Assembly: GCA_963920665.1 (NCBI GenBank)
Contig: OY987267.1
Span: 25,296,001-25,360,000, forward strand
Reading direction: 5' to 3'
Source: Straminergon stramineum
Taxonomy: Eukaryota > Streptophyta > Bryopsida > Hypnales > Calliergonaceae
DNA: 64,000 nt
The first letter of the stretch is position 1, and each line of letters begins with the position of its first letter. Positions 34,744 to 51,226 of this stretch are shown here, in pieces. The position numbers were made by a program, and so were the translations under genes. The notes beneath the pieces were generated by a model. The model saw nothing but the letters and a program-made list of their open reading frames with translations. It had not been told where the DNA came from and ran no database searches.

Positions 34744-35583
34744 TGCTATTTCTACATCATTGAGTTGAGTTCAAGTCATGTGAGATTTTATTTTATTTTA
34801 CATGGTGTAGTTTATCAAGAAAAATGGTAAAATATGAATTTCAATACTTTGAGCCTTTTCCCTTAAAACTTGATTTGGACATTCAAAATGATTTATTTTG
34901 CTTTTGATCAAAAACAACAATGTGAAACTTCTAAAGTAATTTCTACTCCACATGAAAATTTTGAAACTTTCCTAGAAAGAAGAAATTTATTGAAGCCTAA
35001 AGTTGAAGATCTATAATTGCATTTCTAAATATAGAGTGACACAGGAATTTCTCTTTTTATTATAATGTTCTAAATCATAATGTACTTCTATTCAAAAATG
35101 TTTAGATTTTTCAAGCATATTTTGCACTCCCTCCATTCCAAAATGATCTTCCAATTTCCCTTAATTTTATTGCAAATAGCTTATATTACACTTTGAAAAG
35201 GGCTTTGAAATTCAAAGTTTTAGGACGATATGAGTGCACTAAACTCTACTTATAACTCAAGATGAGTTGAAATATTGTTATTTTTAGCAAAAACTCCAAA
35301 ACATTTTGTCCAACTCAAAGATCATTTGGGGATTAAGGGAGTATTTGATAGGAATTTTCTTCACTTTTTCTTTTTCTTCACAAATTTGTGGTAATTTCAT
35401 TGAAAATTTTCCCCAAATATCTTAAAATTTATCACATGCATTAGAAATGTGATTTCATCTCTTAAAATAAAATCAAAACATTCCTCTCATAAATAGTGGA
35501 GAAATGGAAGATACAAAGTAGAGGATTTTGAGGTTTAACTACATGGTCATGGACTCCGTCCTTTAGGAGTTAAACTATATCAT
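34744..35583 (+). repeat. Dispersed repeat family H, copy H2
   Basis: The part from about 34990 matches 3241-3540, and the part 35440-35583 matches 12835-12960. The right end reads CCGTCCTTTAGGAGTTAA, resembling the ends of TTAA families B and C, so family H may be a further TTAA element whose left end is eroded or coincides with the TTAA at 34740. It is interrupted by the Stowaway-like element at 35127. Confidence 0.55.
35127..35341 (+). mobile_element. Stowaway-like MITE
   Basis: 215 bp beginning CTCCCTCCATTCCAAAATGA; the reverse complement of its right end begins CTCCCTTAATCCCCAAATGA. These are the classic termini of Stowaway MITEs (Tc1/mariner superfamily), with TA to the right (35342-35343) and CA, a decayed TA, to the left. 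Comparison with family H copy H1 gives the empty site AGCATATTTTTTATTTGATA at about 3379-3398, confirming the boundaries. Confidence 0.9.
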
Positions 35584-36964
35584 TAAAACTAGACTTTGTT
35601 AGTTAGGTAGGGTTGTCTTCAACAATCTTTGGTATAAAAAACTAAGGCATCCTAGAGCCTATCAAAGGTGTGTAGGAGAGAGAATTATATGAAGTTATGT
35701 TTTCTTTCATGTTTTTGAGTTTAGAGCATTAGTATAATGCAAGAAAACTTCATCAAGTCCAAAAATGTGAGACTTATGAGTACTGAATTTAGAGGGGAAT
35801 CACTAATCTATCTCAAATGTATAATTCATTATATATAATTTCCAATCATTGGTCTCCTAGTGAACAGAAGACAAAGAATTGTCAATTATTGAATTAACAA
35901 TTCTTATGCCAACTTGGTGGTTGTGAAAAAAAGTAGTAGTATTTTAAGAAATTGTTGTCCTCCAAAATCAATTATTTTATCCCTTAGGGAGCCAAAATCC
36001 AATGGGTAGATGAACTTTTTTAAAAGTTCGCTTCAAAAGCTATACAAAATCAATGAAGAACATCTAAGCATATTGAAAATGCAACTGGCTTGGTCACTAG
36101 ATGCTTCATGATTTTTGAGCAAAGTTATGAATAAGTCCATATTCAAATGAAAAGAAAAGAAAAACTTAGGAAAAATAACGATTCTCTCCAAATTCTTGTC
36201 AAGCCATAAATTGTCTACCTCAAAGCTCCAAAAGTACTAATTGCACCTTCTTTTAGGATCTCTAGAGATTGAAGAAGCAAAGTGAAGGAAGGTGCAAGCA
36301 TTAATTGCACACTTCTCATTCAAAATTTTAATATGCTTGAGATTTTTTTTTCATTCTTACAAACGTTCTTAGTCAAACCCATTTAATCTTAACTTCAAGT
36401 TGCACAATGATTGTAGACATTCTCACATTAGAGAGTTTGAGTAATTGAGTTCAAATACTCATGCATTAAAACTAAATTTTGAAGGGGAAGATAGGCTTCA
36501 TTGTTATAACACATGGCACTTTCACAGATGAAACTTAGTAGGAATCAAACTTTGATGCCCATGTTATTGCCATTAATAAACAAGGCAACCGCAAAGAAAC
36601 CAACAAAAATAGTTTCTCAGAAGACAAATGATGCTCAAAATTCAACTCCTCTCCAAACATATTGAAAAAAACTAAAACTTGGAGTCCTTCGGTGACATGA
36701 GAGGCAAGCTTGAAATGCAAGTGCACTTTTTGAGTGGTCTCTCTGCAACCCACTATTGCTCAGATGCACATACAAGACGAAGTGTACAGTACAAAATTTA
36801 TGTATTAGGTGAAACTGTGTACAAGCTCCTTGTCATTCAAATTACAAGAACAACTACAATAGCCCTTCAGTGCCTTCGTTTACACTACGAAATGGATAAA
36901 TGGGACTAAGGGAGTTCCTAGTTCATGTTCGGCTGAATTTATGGAATTAAATACCAAAAGGCAT
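35584..36964. other. Gene-free DNA and RPT3 3' flank
   Basis: AT-rich without a recognised gene. The last few hundred bases before 36965 should include the 3' untranslated region of RPT3 (minus strand). The 72-codon minus-strand frame at 36535-36753 lies there and looks incidental. Confidence 0.5.
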
Positions 36965-40401
<3,437 letters not shown>

Positions 40402-43400
40402 GCTGCAAATGTTGAAACCCTAAATCTCTCTTCTACGTCTTTCTACTCAGTTTTCAATTGTTGCTGCAATTGAGGGTTTGTTATACGCAACAAATGAAGA
40501 CTGGAAGAGAGGAGTGACAAGCTTTGAGGTTATGAGAGACGGCCAGCCTGATGAAATGGATGAATGCAGTTCATCACCGCCCTTTCTTAGGCGATGAAAG
40601 CTTCTGTTCATCGCCTTCATCCAATTGCACATCACATAGGTCACACATTCAAGAAATGTACACTGCTTTGTACGGGGTAATAGTGAGGGGAGAAAATTAG
40701 TGTTGCTACAAAATTTCCTTTTTTCTTAAAATTCATACAATAGAGTTATATGTCAACTTGCACTAATTCAAAATAATGTGATTTTTTGTTAATGAGTGTC
40801 ACACATATTATGGGAAAAATTCATGTTGTTTGGAAATTAGGGTTGCTATTTTGTGAGCATGTGAGTGTGAGCATACAATTTTTTAAAGATTCCATCTAAA
40901 TTTTTTGGCTAAAATTTACTATTTCAAGTAAATTTTATTAATACCTATTATTATAGACCTATTATCATGGTCCCGTGAACAACTTGGATGGCCATTTATT
41001 GAACTTTGCTAGATTTTAAGAAGAAAAAAAATGGTGATTAATTAGGATTCTTTTGAAACTAAATGAAGTTGTTCCATTTAAATTTTTATGATCACTCTAC
41101 TCTCACTGCTTGGTACCTTTTAGCACCAAGGAAAGCCCCCTAGCAATGGACAAAAAAAAATCTTTTTTTTTCCATGGCTGGGAGGACTCTCCTTGGCTTT
41201 CAAGGTACCAAGCATCAAGAAGGGAGTGATCAACCAAATGATCATTTGATCAAAATAGAAGAGTTGGATCCCTGGAAGGTCTCACAAGGGGAGAATGATC
41301 AATTAATTAACATTTGAATATAACTAAGTTCATTCCTCACAAAAACAATCTCTATCAACCAAATATTTTCTTACAATCTTAAACCCTAAGTGCCTAAGCC
41401 TTTCCAAGTATGTTTTGACTAAGAAAAAAGAGCATTGACTTGTAGTTATCCTCAATGAAGCAAATTGTGTTTTTTTCCAAATTTAATCGTATAGATGTTA
41501 ATAGAGCTTGTTTATTAATAAGCACACTAATTTTGAGTGCAAAATTTCCTAGAAGTTGTGATATTATAACAAGAAAAATGTATATTTTCTATTTTTAGTA
41601 TGTTATCTTTGTCCAAAATGTTTCAAAAATTTGCATATAAATGTTTTTTGGGATTGGAGGTAACATGAACAACTTCAAAGAGTATTAGTACACTAAAATG
41701 CACTTCCAAAAAAACTTAATTTCACATAAAAAAACATCAAACTCATTACACAATCCCCCTTGCAATTGTTGAAATGCAATTTTTGTTTTTAAATAGAAAT
41801 TACAAAAAGTTTCAAATAAACACTTGCATGTTGAAATTTTCAATGGTGAAAATCATAAAAAGACTTTAAACTTTTCATTGGGACCATTCTCAAAACAAAT
41901 GAATAAGTACAATTTCTTAGATCTCAAATCAAATGAAATTGTCAAGCTTTGCATAAAGCTAGGAAATGAAGTAAAATTAGCAAGCTTTACACTACACTTT
42001 TAATACACATATGCCTTTCAAGACCTCTCAATAATTGAATATGTACTTTTCTCAATGAAAAATGAAATTTTTTCATAGTTAACCCTCAAAATTGCCCCCC
42101 AATTTTTTTTAACCAATCACACGAATTTAACTACCCACACAAAAATGGGCCTAAAATTTTAGATCGACCATATATGGTTGTTAAGGCAGTTAGGGTTTAA
42201 CAAGTCAAATTATCAACACATTAAGATATAAGTGTAGGTATCCCCTTCCATTGGCCCCGAGAAGAACCATGCTATTACAAGATAGTGATCAACAAAAATG
42301 AAACTTCATGTGGCTAAGTTCTCTCTACACATAATGAATTCTTATCAACAATTTTTTTTTTCTAAAACCTAAACAAGCCCAATAATAACACACTAAGTTT
42401 CTTGGTGGCCTATTGATGGATTCAATTCAATCATTTGGTGCAATTATGAAGATATAAACTAGAGTTTATTAGAATAAGTACTAATCAGGTGTTGACAAAC
42501 AAAATGCAAGAAATTTTGTTAAGAAAAAAGTTACTACTAATTAGCAAATTGTGATCAACAATTGAACATTCACAATACTTTTTGGAACATTGATACCATT
42601 TAATAAGCATCATTGTAGTATGTACAAATAGCAATGACACTATTGTCATGGATTTTTTGTGTACTTCAACGCACATAAAATGCATGACTAAGATAATAAA
42701 TTTTCATGCATAATTTGTGTCTTTTGCGCACTTGTGATTAACATATAGAAGTCACATAATTAATATTGATTACAATGTATTGCCAATTCTTTTTAATAAT
42801 TGTGCGCATCATAATGATGCAATAAGTTGTAAATTATCTTGCGCACCGATAAAATAGTAGTAATCACATGACAATCCCTAGATTTTGAACTTTGTGATGT
42901 TGTGGATCATGCCAAAACAAGGTTTTAGGACATGAACCTCCTTCCACAAAAGACACAAATGTGTGACTCCGCAAGTGGCACCATAAGGAGTCCTCTTCTA
43001 AGAGGTAATACCTTGAAAAAATGGACACTAAGACAACCATAGCCAATGATCCTCTACCAACAACTCTTGATCCCATGTTGCACAAGAAGGACAAACAGTC
43101 CCACTAAAAATACATAGTCTTACCAATTTGGTAATAGAATTTGCCACATACTTCATGCTTGATATCACCCACCAACAACATTTGCTCAAGCACCAACCAG
43201 CCCACTAAATTGTACATTTAAACCAATTAATTTGAATCCATTAGCAAAGACAAAGGCCCACATAAATTCTTAGCAAACGGATTTTCCCCCTTGGGTGGTG
43301 AGGGGTTAATGGCAGAAGTTGAAACTTGGTAATTTAGTATTAGAGACTCTTGGAAATGGACCTCAAATACACTATATGGTGGAGAAAATATCATATGGAA

Positions 43401-44270
43401 AATTCATTTAAAAAAAATGTAGAGTAGATTTTCACAAGCCTTAAAGTGAATGTAGTTATACATGTTATGTCCTTTAATCTCGATTCTTTTCATGATCTCA
43501 ATTTTAGATTTGATGTGTCAAAACAAGTAGATAGACTTCAAATCATTTTAGGATTTTTAACACCCTTATCATCAAAACATTATAATCTTTCAATCTATAA
43601 GTGCTTATTGTTGTGTTTTCTTTTCCTACATGATCTATAACACTTCTAATTTGAATTTTCATGCGTAAAATTTTCAAAAATTGATAATATATTCTTTTCA
43701 AAACTTTGACTTTTTGTTCAATTTAGAATAATCTCCAAAAACTAAATATTGAGGCCTCTAGGGATTAAGAGCTTGTCCATTGGTATATTATTATATCCAA
43801 CTATCCAGATTGTACTTCATGCCATATATTTTATGAAAGTTGTCAAAACATATCTAGCAAATGCTAGAAATAAGAGTATTCCTTCAAAAATTCTTGTTTT
43901 TTTCACATAATTTAAAAAAAAAGTAAATTTTCTAATATTTTGGTGTCTATATTTAGAATTATTATTTGCCAACCATGATAGTTGGGTATAGTATGCCTTG
44001 AATTGCTTTGATATTCATCCTCCAAAGTTTTTTTAATTGTTTTAAAATCATTGCTATCTAAAAGCCAACATTCTACTAACTATATAATGACTCTTTGGAG
44101 CTATCACTTCAAAAAATCACACTTTCTTTATAAAATAAAATATAAATTTGCTTGCTTTCATGTTTTTATATATTGAAATATTAGAATATTGTACCAATTC
44201 CCATAAAAATAAAATTTCTGGTAACCCCAATTTTCTAATTCCCCCCTTATTGTCCCTCCAAAGCAAAGGA
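40402..44270. other. RPT3 upstream flank, then gene-free AT-rich DNA
   Basis: About 40402-40680 is mixed sequence that should hold the RPT3 leader and promoter. From 40680 to 44270 I see no gene. Around 41101-41215 an inverted pair surrounds TTTTTTTTTCC: GCTTGGTACCTTTTAGCACC, then AAGGTACCAAGC, so it can fold. Sequences resembling lone TTAA-type right ends occur near 43299-43308 and 43756-43768. Confidence 0.45.
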
Positions 44271-44274
44271 CCAC

Positions 44275-44400
44275 TTACCCCTCATCCATCCTTCATCCAC
44301 CCTCCATCCATCTCTTATTCATTCTTCATCCATCCCTCATCCATTCTTCATTCATCCGTCATCCATCCGTCATCCATCCGTCATTCATCCTCAGGCAGTA
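44275..44400 (+). repeat. CATC/CATT-type minisatellite
   Basis: An irregular array of TTCATCCATCC-like units, including three consecutive CCGTCATCCAT or CCGTCATTCAT units at about 44356-44390. It lies near the start of the GC-richer DNA upstream of ATG9. Confidence 0.8.
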
Positions 44401-46742
44401 GTCATCCCGAGTTCGTGGGCCCTTCATCCATCATCGTCAACCCCAGTCAACAGAGCCAAATTCCCTGGATGTAAAAACACAATTGCCATTTGCCAGCCCA
44501 GGGCCGTGAGGCCCGCCCGCCCGCCTCGGAGAAGAAGACGTTGAATACCCGTCGCCCGTCACTCGCAAATCGCGGCACTGGAATTGCCTCGGAACCAGCT
44601 CCGGCAACAGACTGACGGGCCGCCATCATACTTTCCAAACACTTGGATTCGTCAACTATTCTGCCGCACATTGGGACACGAGCGCTGCCTGGGGCCTTCA
44701 TCACTTGTGGCCATCCATCCGTGCCCTCCACTGCAGCTGAACTACACGCCAACCTCGGACGGAAACAAGGGCTGGGAGGGCAACTAAGCGCACCTCCATT
44801 GGTTGTCTGGAGATCTTAATTTGGGACAGCTTTCGATTGGTGTCGTTTCGGAAACTCATCATATTCCCTGGGCCGACCTTTTCGCACAACATCACAACAT
44901 CACCATGCCCGGTTTGGCGCTAATGGATCCATGATTGCGCGCTTCGAAATTAGGTTTGTGATGTGGTGGTTTGGGTTTTCGAGGGAATTGGAGAGAGAGA
45001 GAGAGACGCTGAGTAAGCAAGAGAGAGAGGGAGAGAGAGGGATGTATGCGAGGCGGTGCAATTGATGGGCGGTGCTTTTGAAGTCGGTGCTTTGGTAGAG
45101 TGTTTGTGGAATCTTGGGGAAACCCTAAGGTGGAGGAGCGGGTGAATTGGTGGTGTAATTGGCAGGTGTTAGGGTTTGGGAGAGGGAGGTTTGGATATGT
45201 CGTGATGTCGAAGGCAGTTTAGGTTGACGTGGCGGAACGGGGTGGATTTGTGAGAAGCTTGAAGCGAGAGGGGTGAATTGGTGAGCACGGGTGTGGGGTC
45301 GGAAGAAGGGAGAATCGTGGTGTGTGTATGAAGAGTTCTGGTTAGGAGGAAGAGGGAGTGGCGGGGGTGGCGTCCCCTCGGCTTTGAAGGAAGGGTGCGA
45401 ACTTTGGCGTGAAGTGTGAGGAAGAGTGTGCTTGTGTAGGCGGAGAGATTGATGCGGGGGGAATTCGTTTGCTTTTTGCAGCCGTATGCGGCGGTTTTGT
45501 CGTCAAAGCTCTAGTCGCAGTGCGAGGGTGAATTTTAATCGATAATGGTGGGGAGTGTTCTCGCCTTCAGAATGTAGGCACTGTTATGGTCGATTTGAGT
45601 GGAGACTGGGTGTCTCCTCAAGTTGCGACATTCTTGAATTTAGGTTAGTCTCTCTTCTGTGAATACAATCAATTGGCGGTTAGGCTTTACAAAATCGGTT
45701 CCACCGTGGTCAGCTCGTAGATCATGCAAATTCAATCTTATCAGATCCTCTTCCTCTTACGATTTCCTCAGCGTATCGCGGAAAGGAATAGCAGGACAAT
45801 GGAGCTCTGCTAATCTGGTGTCGCTTTCCTGGAAGCCGAGTTGAAGTTCAGAAACATCATTTAGGTTTGGAAAGTTTAGGAATAATTGAACATTTCTTTG
45901 GGGAGAATTGACTCCGGGTTTTGGTGCGCTGAACGGAAGAGGAATATCGGAGATGATGAAAGTGCGAAGTGGTGGAAATTCAATTCTCTGTTCATCTCTT
46001 AAGTGAATTGTAGTTTTGCTGGCCCGTGAGTTCCAGTATGCATATTGGCATTCAACCTGTTCTTGGGATATCATTCTTGCTTTCTCCAGATGAAGTCGAG
46101 GAGTCCTGCCTGCTATAGTTTGAGACCTTATATGCTCCAACCTCAAACAGTACAATGTCAGACATGGAATCCCTCAGTTTAGTTAGGGTTGTGCAAACTT
46201 TAGAATGCTGTCAGTGTCTTCCAAAATGAAGGACCGTGAGCCGAAGGAAGATCAGGTTTGAATATTATGGAATTAACCTTCGGTTGAAGGCCTTCGCAGC
46301 GCCAGTGTGCTCTTTGACAAATATGAATTGCTCTGTTCTTCATCATTTGACGATCCCAGTGCTTGACGGCGTTTTGTACTTTCACCTGTGACGAATTCAG
46401 GGACAGTGGACAATTGCCGTGCTGGATCAATATCAGAGCTATGCTTTGGTGGGTAAGGCGGGTTTGCGAGACGTGCGCAGGGTGCTAAGGCCAAGAGAAT
46501 CTTGGCTACCAGGTTTAGAATCAGGTGGTTCAGCGCGGCTGGTGCAGCCCGCTGGCTGCCTCAAATTATGTTCCGCAACAATGAAGTATTAAGAGGCGTC
46601 CAGCATGGAGTGGTCTGTGCTTCCTTGACGTTCCCATCTTAATCCTTCTTAGGATTTTCACGTGTTTATGCTTTTATGCACATGTACTGATGGATGCACA
46701 TTAATTGCCTTAGTAATTCAAGCACATTACCTACGCAAGGAT
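44400..46742 (+). promoter_or_regulatory. Probable ATG9 promoter and long 5' leader
   Basis: GC-richer DNA without a recognised protein. A polypurine tract of GA repeats lies at about 44989-45043, a composition common near plant transcription starts. GT-rich, G-rich sequence follows to about 45600, then T-rich intron-like sequence with several CAG acceptor candidates. I infer a 5' untranslated exon and intron for ATG9. The GC-rich frames at 44447-44752 (minus) and 44584-44787 (plus) overlap each other and look incidental. Confidence 0.4.
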
Positions 46743-49700
46743 ATGTTGTCCTGTTTAGGACGGCAAGGTGAAAGTCTCATGGTCAGTAATTCAGAAAGGA
46801 GGGGCCTTTGGGGTTTATGGAGCTTTTCTTTTGTTAATTGAGAATAGGTTGGACTCCTGCAGGCTGAAGTGGAGCTGCCTGAGTATCATCGACTTCCTGG
46901 AGGTGAAGATGCTGCCGGTCCCCCGGACTTCTTTCGAGGTGAAACTTTCAAATGGGGAGCAGTGACCGATCTCGATGATTTCTTTCAGCGGGTCTATCAG
47001 TACTACTGTGATAAAGGCTTCTGGTGTATATTCACTCAGTGGTTGTGTGAGCTTGTCTCACTGGGGTTCACCATCGGCTTCTCTGGCTTCCTTGTATTGT
47101 TTGTAAATTGGCCGGGGTTACTTAATGCCAAGTGTGGTATAGATGCCATCGACGAAGGGAATTTACACAACTGTGACCTTGTAAAAGAGGCCCTGCATGA
47201 ACATCCTTTAACTCCGTTCACTGTTCTCAAGCTCTTCTTTGTCGCCTACCTTGTCCTTCTCTCCGTATATTGGTTATTCTGCTTCCTGCGATTCTTTATT
47301 CAGCTGCGTGATACTCTCGAAGTCCGACACTTTATACATAGCAGGTGCGTGGCTCCTTTGGATGGCATTGTAGGGATTTACTTTTCGAGTTTCGTCTCTA
47401 GTCTCGCTTGGCAGTTGCTGTACGTTGAATTCTTGAATATGTGGTCAGATTTTTGTTATAGTATGTCTCCAGAACTAGCGTAGTTCGTCTCTTTGTTTTG
47501 GTGTTCTTTTGTTCCTGGATGTTTAGCATTTGGATATGCTAAGTTTTAGCATTGTCTTGTGGCAGTCTCGGTGTCTCAGAAAATGAACTGCAAACAATGG
47601 CCTGGCCAACACTGGTTGACAAGATTGTACAATTGCAACAACATGAACGGCTCTGTGTCGTGCGACAACTCTCCGCTCATGACATAGTTAGCCGTATCAT
47701 GCGGAAGGAGAATTATCTAATTGGTTTATTGAATAAAGGAGTGTTAGGCCAAGATGTGCCCTCGTGGGTGCCAGGAGCCGGGTCTATGCTGAACCATGGC
47801 AAGAAGCGGCTAGTCTTGACGAAGTTGGTTGAATGGAGCCTTAATTGGTGCATTCTCCAACAGATGTTTGACAGGTAATTAAGTGTCGATTGATGTTACA
47901 TATGTTACGTTTATGTATTTGGCGAGCAAATAATGAGTGAATGCCTGTTCAAGTAGATCGAAGGATGTAGCGTAGTGCAGATAGTGGTTGTAAATCTTTT
48001 ACCGAGTGGCATCAGTGGGCTTGTTGTCATCATTTTCCTGTCTGACTTTTAACGTTTGCATTGCAGTAACTTTTTGATTCACAGAGACTTCACAAGTAAC
48101 CCCGCACGCCTACGCAAGAGATTAGTGTTGCTCGGCGCTACTATGTTGCTCTTGTCACCTTTCTACGTGATATTCATGTTCTTCTTATTCTTACTTCGGA
48201 ATGCGGAATTATTCTACCATAATCCAGCATCGATGAGTTCAAGACGGTGGTCGAATTTGGCCAAGTGGAACATCCGAGAGTTCAATGAGGTAGTAACATC
48301 GGTCCATTCTTCATTTCCATCTCCCGTATCTCGAGATCCTTTCTATTTCGAGGCTGGCCTTTGTATTTCGAGGCCACCAGTCTAGTCAGTGATTATCTAG
48401 CAGTTTAAACTGGACGACAGTTCCTGTGTCTTCCTAATGTCGACGTTCTTGTTGTCTTTTTTGCAGCTGGAGCATATGTTCAAGCACCGTCTGAATTCCA
48501 GCTATAAGCACGCTGTGGAGTATGTGAAGCAGTTCCCATCCCCTATTGTCAGCATGATTGCGAAACTTGTTTCGTACATAGTTGGTGCATTTGCAGCTGT
48601 TATTATCCTAATCTCCTTGATCGACGAATCTCTTCTCGAAGGGCATGTGAGTATTTTGACCATTGATAAATTACTCAATATGGACATTGGGAAGCTGTGT
48701 AATTCTTTGAAACCATGCGTGATTTCTTCCTTTGCAATATCCAAGTCTGATACCTGTAGCTTGGTGTAACCATTTTGTCCTTGTTTAAAGAAGAGTGTGG
48801 TTCGTATATACAAGCTGATGGTGATGTATGTTTATCATCTAGATGTATGCAATATCCTGCCAGATCTTAATCAATTATATAATCAATTGATTGCGATAAT
48901 TTAAGAGGTTCGATCTGTTAATTTAATCGACTTTGTGACATTTGCGATTGAACAGATTGGAAGACACAATTTGATCTGGTATACAGCCCTCTTTGCAACG
49001 GTCTTGATGATCAGTAGATCGTTGATTATGGAGGACTATCAGGTCTTCGATCCAGTGGGAGTCATGCGTCAGATTGCAAACCATACCCATTACATGCCTA
49101 AACACTGGCGAGGTGCTGAAAATACGGAGACCGTTCGGTTGGAGTTTGAGGGTCTGTTCAAGGTACAGATTGTCGTTTTTGAAACTTGACGTTGTACTAA
49201 TATTGATTTCATCTGACTATCAATTTCTGCGGAAACAGCGTCCTAGTTTGGGTGCCAATGAGTATTTTGCAGTCTAGAGCCGTTTTTGAGTTCATTTTGG
49301 TAGCGAAATACGACTTATAACAAGCTAGTATCGTAGTTTTAGTCAGTTCGCTGACATATACAATCTGTGCTTCTCCTTTGTGACTAATCCTATTTCGGTT
49401 GTGACCTGGTTGTTGCCACACAGTATAAAGCAGCGCTATTCTTTGAGGAGATCTTGTCCATCTTTGTTACGCCCTTCATTCTTATCTTTGTGTTGCCGAA
49501 GGTGAAACAATCTCACTAAAGATTCTTTTTAATTGGTGGATAATTATTTTTCTTCGTGTAGGTTTTTTGAGTATGTACGCTGAAAGGTACCTGTTCCTCA
49601 GAAGGGATTTGATCACAATGATTTACGGGGTTCTGAAAACTAACTGTTGGTGTCTTGGCTGTGCAGTGCGTGGAAGACGTGCTGCTATTTGTTCAAGATT

Positions 49701-51226
49701 TCACTGTTCATATTGAAGGTGTTGGCCATGTCTGCAGGTGAATTTCTTAATTCGACTTTATTGTGGTGCTACGTGAGTGCATTTGGCATTTTAAAATGAG
49801 AGAACTTTCAGTATTTGATAGGAAAATTCTCGAATTTTTGTTACGTTGTAGGTATTGCAAAGAAACAGAGCTCAAATATTTTCCTCTGACTGCTGTAAGA
49901 TTATTCCCACTCAAATTTACGTTGCTTCACGCGGAAAATTGCTTGTATTTGTTTGCAGCTTGAGTGTCTTTGACTTTGAGCACCATGGAAACTCCAAGTA
50001 TGGATCTCCATTTCATACCAGTAAGGATCGACGCAGTTCACAAGGCAAAATGGAGAAATCTTTCATCAGGTAATACATCACCTTTCATTGTTCGCTAAAT
50101 TTCTGTTATACAATTTCTCAATCGAACATATAAAAAATAGGACTCACTGAATATAAATTGGACTTAACTATAGAATACGAAAATTGGATTTTGTTGCTGC
50201 AATGATGGTTATCCACTTGAATGTGCTAACTATGTTTGGGGGCTCACGCTGCTTTCTGTTATACACAGCTTCAAAACCAACTATCCGAACTGGGAACCCG
50301 ATGGAAACGGCAAACAGTTCATGTCGGTACTGGCGGACTTCCGGCTACGAAAGGAAGAAAATGATCTGGCCAAGGGTCAGCTGTTTTCGTCTGTTCGCCT
50401 ACCGCAACCGCCCAATCAACTCAGACCTTGGGGGGCGCCGATGCCAGTGCCAGTGTCTAGAAATTCTCTTTACACCCGCTCAGTGAACTCAACTGTTCGG
50501 GATAGATTTGGACCCAACATTCCTTTCGCTCGGCCTTCTTCCATGAACGGTTCGTATCCCGACCTGCAAAATGATCCGGTTGCTGAGAGTTCCGAGCAGA
50601 TGTATTGGCTGGACAAGTTTTACACTGCCTCTCAATCACCGCAAAATTTGGAGTCAGGCCTGGTACTCGATATTAGACATACTGGTGAGGGTGGGGCGAC
50701 GGTCTCGGATGGTGACGGTTCCAGGTACGAAGGCATGGATGATTCAAGTTTACCGAGTACGAGGGGTGATGAGATAGAGAGATTGAACAGAGTAGGTATG
50801 AACTTGCAAGCTTCCACACGAGGAGCAGGGATCCTTGGGAACCAGGGATTCGGGCAAGGAGCAGTTGAGAGTAGGTGGTGGGCTCGGAGAGGGCCTGGTT
50901 CGATTACAGGTGCAACACCTGGAGAGAGCTCTTTCGAGCCGCCCATGTTTGCCCGAGGGGGTCACATAGCTGAAAGTCAGGATGATTTCTACGAAAGTGA
51001 AGAGGATCTTCATGAGCGGGACTGGTCGTCGCAACGGCACACAGGCAGGGGGACGTTCGGGGGCAGTCAAATCTCGGAGCTGGATGACGGCAGTCCCAAC
51101 TTGGAATTTCCGTTTGGGGACGTATATCAAAGACCTCGACGCGAATCTGAACCCGCTGCCTTGGACGCCGCTGCCGCAGCGGCGGGTGGCCCTGTGGCGT
51201 CAGAAAGCAGCAGTCGTCCAGACTGA
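46743..51226 (+). CDS. ATG9: Autophagy lipid scramblase ATG9
   Basis: The multispanning membrane protein of autophagy, carried on vesicles that seed the phagophore and moving lipids between leaflets. Clear exons are 46863-47344, 47566-47874, 48067-48289, 48467-48646, 48956-49162, 49424-49501, 49667-49737, 49959-50069 and 50269-51226. All junctions are GT-AG, the frame is kept, and they encode 872 residues (Arabidopsis ATG9 is about 866). A 39-base first exon, 46743-46781 (MLSCLGRQGESLM), fits in phase before 46863 but is tentative. Landmarks: a DLDDFFQRVYQYYCDKG helix, membrane segments such as LVSLGFTIGFSGFLVLFV and LFFVAYLVLLSVYWLFCFL, then ENYLIGLLNKGVL, LNWCILQQMFD, SSRRWSNLAKWNIREFNE, QFPSPIVSMIAK, DPVGVM, HYMPKHWRG, FTVHIEGVGHVC and SSQGKMEKSF. 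The last exon encodes a long polar, acidic cytosolic tail (about 318 residues). No damage is seen. Confidence 0.95.

Noticed and set aside
42079..42200. Possible 122-bp TTAA element
   Set aside because: The ends (TTAACCCTC and TAGGGTTTAA) match weakly and no second copy was found.
44447..44787. GC-rich frames upstream of ATG9 as a gene
   Set aside because: The plus and minus frames overlap each other and neither has protein features; promoter DNA is the simpler reading.
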